Shown here piece after piece: positions 61,731 through 64,000 of a DNA stretch of 64,000 nucleotides. The stretch is from assembly GCA_025054715.1 (NCBI GenBank), contig JANWYH010000002.1:1-64000 (forward strand), in the 5' to 3' direction. The notes beneath the pieces were generated by a model. The model was not told where the DNA came from. It saw only the letters and a program-made list of their open reading frames with translations, and searched no databases. Each line of letters opens with the position of its first letter. Positions within the stretch are counted from its first letter, which is position 1. This DNA comes from Pyrinomonadaceae bacterium (lineage in GTDB: Bacteria; Acidobacteriota; Blastocatellia; Pyrinomonadales; Pyrinomonadaceae). The position numbers were made by a program, and so were the translations under genes.

Positions 61731-63200
61731 CTAATCCCCTAGTAAATCCTTTTCAGTAAGATTTAGCTTCTTCTGATTTTCGGCTGACAACATCACCACG
61801 ACAACGTATGGTTTCTTGTGAATATAAGTAGAAATGTAACGACTTATATCTTGTCTAGATACGGCGCGCAGGTTTTTGTAGTAATTACGATAATATTCTG
61901 TGCCGGTTGCTGCCCACCAAAAGCCTAACTCGTGAGTATACTCACTTAGTTTTTCTCTACGATAAAGATTTTCAGCCTCAAGCAATACTTTTGCGTTTTC
62001 TAACTCTTCATCTGTAAAGTATTTTTCATCCATGAAGCTAGCTATTTCTTCTTTAAGTTTCTTGATAGCCTGCCTAGCTTTTTCGACCGAAGTAATCATT
62101 GTTATTCTTATGGGACCGACGTTGCGTTGCGTGTAATAATGGACGTTTAAGCTTGTTGCAAGCTCTGAATCTATCAAAGCCTTCTGCAGTCTAGAACTTG
62201 GTTGTTCAACGATGAAAGAAAAAACATCAGCAGCATAGGTTGATGCATCATCTTTACCGATAGAAGGCCCATGCCAGCCGAATTGGACAATGACGTTATC
62301 TACGTCTTGAGTCAAAATCACAGCTTCGCTCTTTTGCAAAGGCGGATGCTCAACTAGCGGATACTTTACAAAGGGGTCTTCACCCTTTTGCCAGCTTCCA
62401 AAAAGCTGTTCGGCAAGCTTGAAGACTTCTTCTGGATCAACATCGCCAGTAATCACTAAGGCCGTGTTGTTAGGAACATAATACCTGGATTGAATAAGAC
62501 GCATCTTTTCAACTGTAGCACTTGCAACTGTTTCGCGTGTTCCCCCAGGATTTTTGCGACTTGGATATTTGTAAAAAAGTTTATCCATCATTGTCCTTTC
62601 AAGATAGTAACCCGGCTCTGACATTTGTCGGTCAAGCTCGCTTAAAACTATTTGAATCTCCTTTCTCAGCTCCTCCTCGTTAAAAGATGGATAAACGAGT
62701 GCATCGCGCATCAATCGCATCATTGTAGAAAGATTTTTACTTGTAGTGTAAAAGTAATAGTTTACGTGCTCTTCATGAGTTGAACCATTCCGCAAAAAAC
62801 CTATTTCATCAATTGTTCGAAGGTAGCTAACGTCACCTACTTGATTTCTATACCTCATCGCAGCGGGGCAATTATTGCTTAAGTAAAGATCGCTTCTTCC
62901 AAGCGAGTTAAAAAAGTCACATCTGAAAATTTCTATTGCACGATTTGTATTAAAAAACATGTGCTCATAAAGATGAGATAGCCCGTTTAATTCAGGTGGC
63001 TCAGTAAAAGAACCATTGCGAACAACCGCCTCAACCGTTACAAGCGGAACGGAACGGTCTTGCAAAACTATAATTTCTAAGCCATTGGCCAGTTTCTTGT
63101 TTACAAAGGGAACTTCTAATCCCCTCGAAACTGCTTGCGACGAAAAACCAATTTGTGACAAACTAAAAAGGAAAGTGATAAGTAAAACTAGCTTTTTCAC
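61731..63200 (-). CDS. M16-family zinc metallopeptidase, catalytic subunit
   Basis: 489 aa with signal peptide (about 1-20). HLYEH at 76-80 is the inverted zinc motif, preceded by ELNGLSH and followed by an acidic region ending IQIVLSELDRQ that supplies the third ligand. Such periplasmic M16B pairs degrade peptides. First gene of a two-gene operon. Confidence 0.9.
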   Translation of the reverse strand: MKKLVLLITFLFSLSQIGFSSQAVSRGLEVPFVNKKLANGLEIIVLQDRSVPLVTVEAVVRNGSFTEPPELNGLSHLYEHMFFNTNRAIEIFRCDFFNSLGRSDLYLSNNCPAAMRYRNQVGDVSYLRTIDEIGFLRNGSTHEEHVNYYFYTTSKNLSTMMRLMRDALVYPSFNEEELRKEIQIVLSELDRQMSEPGYYLERTMMDKLFYKYPSRKNPGGTRETVASATVEKMRLIQSRYYVPNNTALVITGDVDPEEVFKLAEQLFGSWQKGEDPFVKYPLVEHPPLQKSEAVILTQDVDNVIVQFGWHGPSIGKDDASTYAADVFSFIVEQPSSRLQKALIDSELATSLNVHYYTQRNVGPIRITMITSVEKARQAIKKLKEEIASFMDEKYFTDEELENAKVLLEAENLYRREKLSEYTHELGFWWAATGTEYYRNYYKNLRAVSRQDISRYISTYIHKKPYVVVVMLSAENQKKLNLTEKDLLGD

Positions 63201-63252
63201 AAGATGCTCCTAAAAATTTTCTTAGGGTGATTGTAACATACGAGGTGAAACA

Positions 63253-63480
63253 ATGAAAACAGATGCTTTGACACACGGCGCAAGAACATTGATGAATCGT
63301 AATCCAGAAGTTAGAGCATGGATCGAAAACTATCTGAAGGAAAAGGTCCGTGCTGAAAAATCTGAAATGAGCGATGAAGAGTTTGAAGTTTTTTGGAAAT
63401 ACCATAAGCCTGAAATAATACATGAACGTTCAGCAGAGGGCTTCCTAGCCTACAAAGAACACACAAAACAAGGGAGTTGA
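63253..63480 (+). CDS. small soluble protein of unknown function
   Basis: 75 aa. GAGGTG lies upstream of ATG 63253. The product is helical and charged (EVRAWIENYLKEKVRAEKSE) without cysteines or membrane segments. No family recognised. It is followed directly by a membrane protein gene. Confidence 0.6.
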   Translation: MKTDALTHGARTLMNRNPEVRAWIENYLKEKVRAEKSEMSDEEFEVFWKYHKPEIIHERSAEGFLAYKEHTKQGS

Positions 63481-63878
63481 GTCAAAAAGTGCATATAAAG
63501 GAAAAATTCATTGGTCCGGGAGGCACGCAAGGCGGTTTTCTGGAGTTTTTTCTAGGCTTAGCAATGACAGTCATTGGAGCATATCTACTTACAAACAGAG
63601 TAGTTGTAACGACTGGTTTTTGGAATCTTTGGGGGTACAATACCTTTGGCTTATCGCTTCTTCCTTTAACCTTTGGCGTTGCTTTTCTTTTTTTCAATGG
63701 AAAGTCAATTATCGGATGGATACTTGTCTTCATAGGCGTTCTAATAATTTTTGTCGGTGTTTTAATGAACCTAAATATTTATTTTCAGCCTACAAGCCTT
63801 TTCAACACGCTAATAATGCTTTTACTTCTAGCAGGCGGTTTAGGCCTAATAGCAAGGAGTCTGGTGGAACATGAGTAA
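63477..63878 (+). CDS. small four-helix membrane protein of unknown function
   Basis: 133 aa if read from TTG 63477 (overlapping the previous stop), 129 aa from GTG 63489, which has AGGGAG 12 bases upstream. After a basic start (VHIKEKFIGPGGTQGG) there are about four hydrophobic helices. The last (FNTLIMLLLLAGGLGLIARS) ends in a charged tail. No family recognised. The ENPP-like gene starts in its last codons. Confidence 0.6.
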   Translation: MSQKVHIKEKFIGPGGTQGGFLEFFLGLAMTVIGAYLLTNRVVVTTGFWNLWGYNTFGLSLLPLTFGVAFLFFNGKSIIGWILVFIGVLIIFVGVLMNLNIYFQPTSLFNTLIMLLLLAGGLGLIARSLVEHE

Positions 63879-64000
63879 AATCATTAAAAGCCTATTGCTC
63901 ATCATTCTACTAACCAGCTTTTCCTTAGCACAAATAAAGGATTTAAAACCTACAGTCATTCTGGTTTCTTTAGATGGTTTTCGTGCAGATTACATAGAAA
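63871..64000 (+). CDS. ENPP-type phosphodiesterase, N-terminal fragment (partial)
   Basis: ATG 63871 overlaps the previous stop. The 43 visible residues comprise a signal peptide (SKIIKSLLLIILLTSFSLAQ) and PTVILVSLDGFRADYIE, the metal-binding start of the type I phosphodiesterase/nucleotide pyrophosphatase (alkaline-phosphatase superfamily) fold. The gene continues beyond the window. Confidence 0.8.
   Translation, partial: MSKIIKSLLLIILLTSFSLAQIKDLKPTVILVSLDGFRADYIE

Noticed and set aside
1-64000. CRISPR arrays, insertion sequences, prophage genes, rRNA operons
   Set aside because: No regularly spaced repeats, transposase/integrase motifs, phage structural genes or rRNA-like sequence were noticed by eye.

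Overview
The window is AT-rich (roughly 40% GC by eye) bacterial chromosome, densely packed with genes on both strands. It most likely comes from an Acidobacteriota genome, possibly the Blastocatellia side. Pointers are a giant Oar-like TonB receptor with an N-terminal carboxypeptidase-regulatory-like domain, a secreted VWA protein of the 'VWFA-related acidobacterial' type, a PEP-CTERM protein, sigma-54 signalling, a Bacteroidetes/Bacillus-style sdhCAB operon and a RF2 gene with a programmed frameshift. No insertion sequence, phage, CRISPR array or rRNA operon was seen; one tRNA-Glu gene is present.

Layout. 1-8.8 kb: end of an AI-2E-type transporter, a sigma-54-promoted TonB receptor, then an overlapping envelope operon (LolA-like protein, multi-pass membrane protein, DUF4129, DUF4350) and a convergent 40-aa membrane peptide. 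8.8-13.9 kb: VanX-type dipeptidase, lipoprotein, 5-formyl-THF cyclo-ligase, QueE, DUF2721, radical-SAM protein, Bcp peroxiredoxin, YggX-like protein. 13.9-17 kb (minus): PATAN/DUF4388-J-TPR protein, HD-GYP-like protein and an apparently dead D12-class DNA methylase. 17-21 kb: ATP-grasp protein, YihY/BrkB, SIS isomerase, UDP-sugar dehydratase. 21-27 kb (minus): lnt, prfB (frameshifted), ftsK, cyclase. 27-36.6 kb: TPR protein, tRNA-Glu, di-heme cytochrome, PEP-CTERM/PEGA pair, pseudokinase, MOT1 transporter, NtrC-type regulator. 36.6-41.4 kb: a noncoding interval with a sigma-54 promoter and a long stem, sdhCAB and a divergent LysR regulator. 41.4-52 kb: APC-type permease, zinc ribbon, purD, queuosine-precursor transporter, deoB, S10 peptidase, PhoX, VWA protein. 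52-59.5 kb (minus): acyl-CoA dehydrogenase behind a FadR-like operator, then a tightly overlapping operon pyrE-truA-DUF952-uppS-asnB-DUF1992-methyltransferase. 59.5-64 kb: DnaQ-like exonuclease, a catalytic/noncatalytic M16 peptidase pair, two small genes and the start of an ENPP-type phosphodiesterase.

The most interesting item is the 36567-36983 interval directly after the sigma-54 activator gene. It has an enhancer-like inverted repeat, a 14-bp palindrome, a near-consensus -24/-12 promoter and, downstream, a 16-bp stem whose two non-Watson-Crick pairs are G.U only on the plus strand (A.C on the minus strand). That suggests a sigma-54-dependent structured RNA. Other points: a pseudokinase beside a molybdate/sulfate-type transporter, a methylase fold that has lost its catalytic motifs, another structured interval upstream of lnt (26998-27170), and several genes whose -10 box sits about 6 nt before the start codon, suggesting leaderless mRNAs. 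All functional assignments are from reading motifs; no database search was run.
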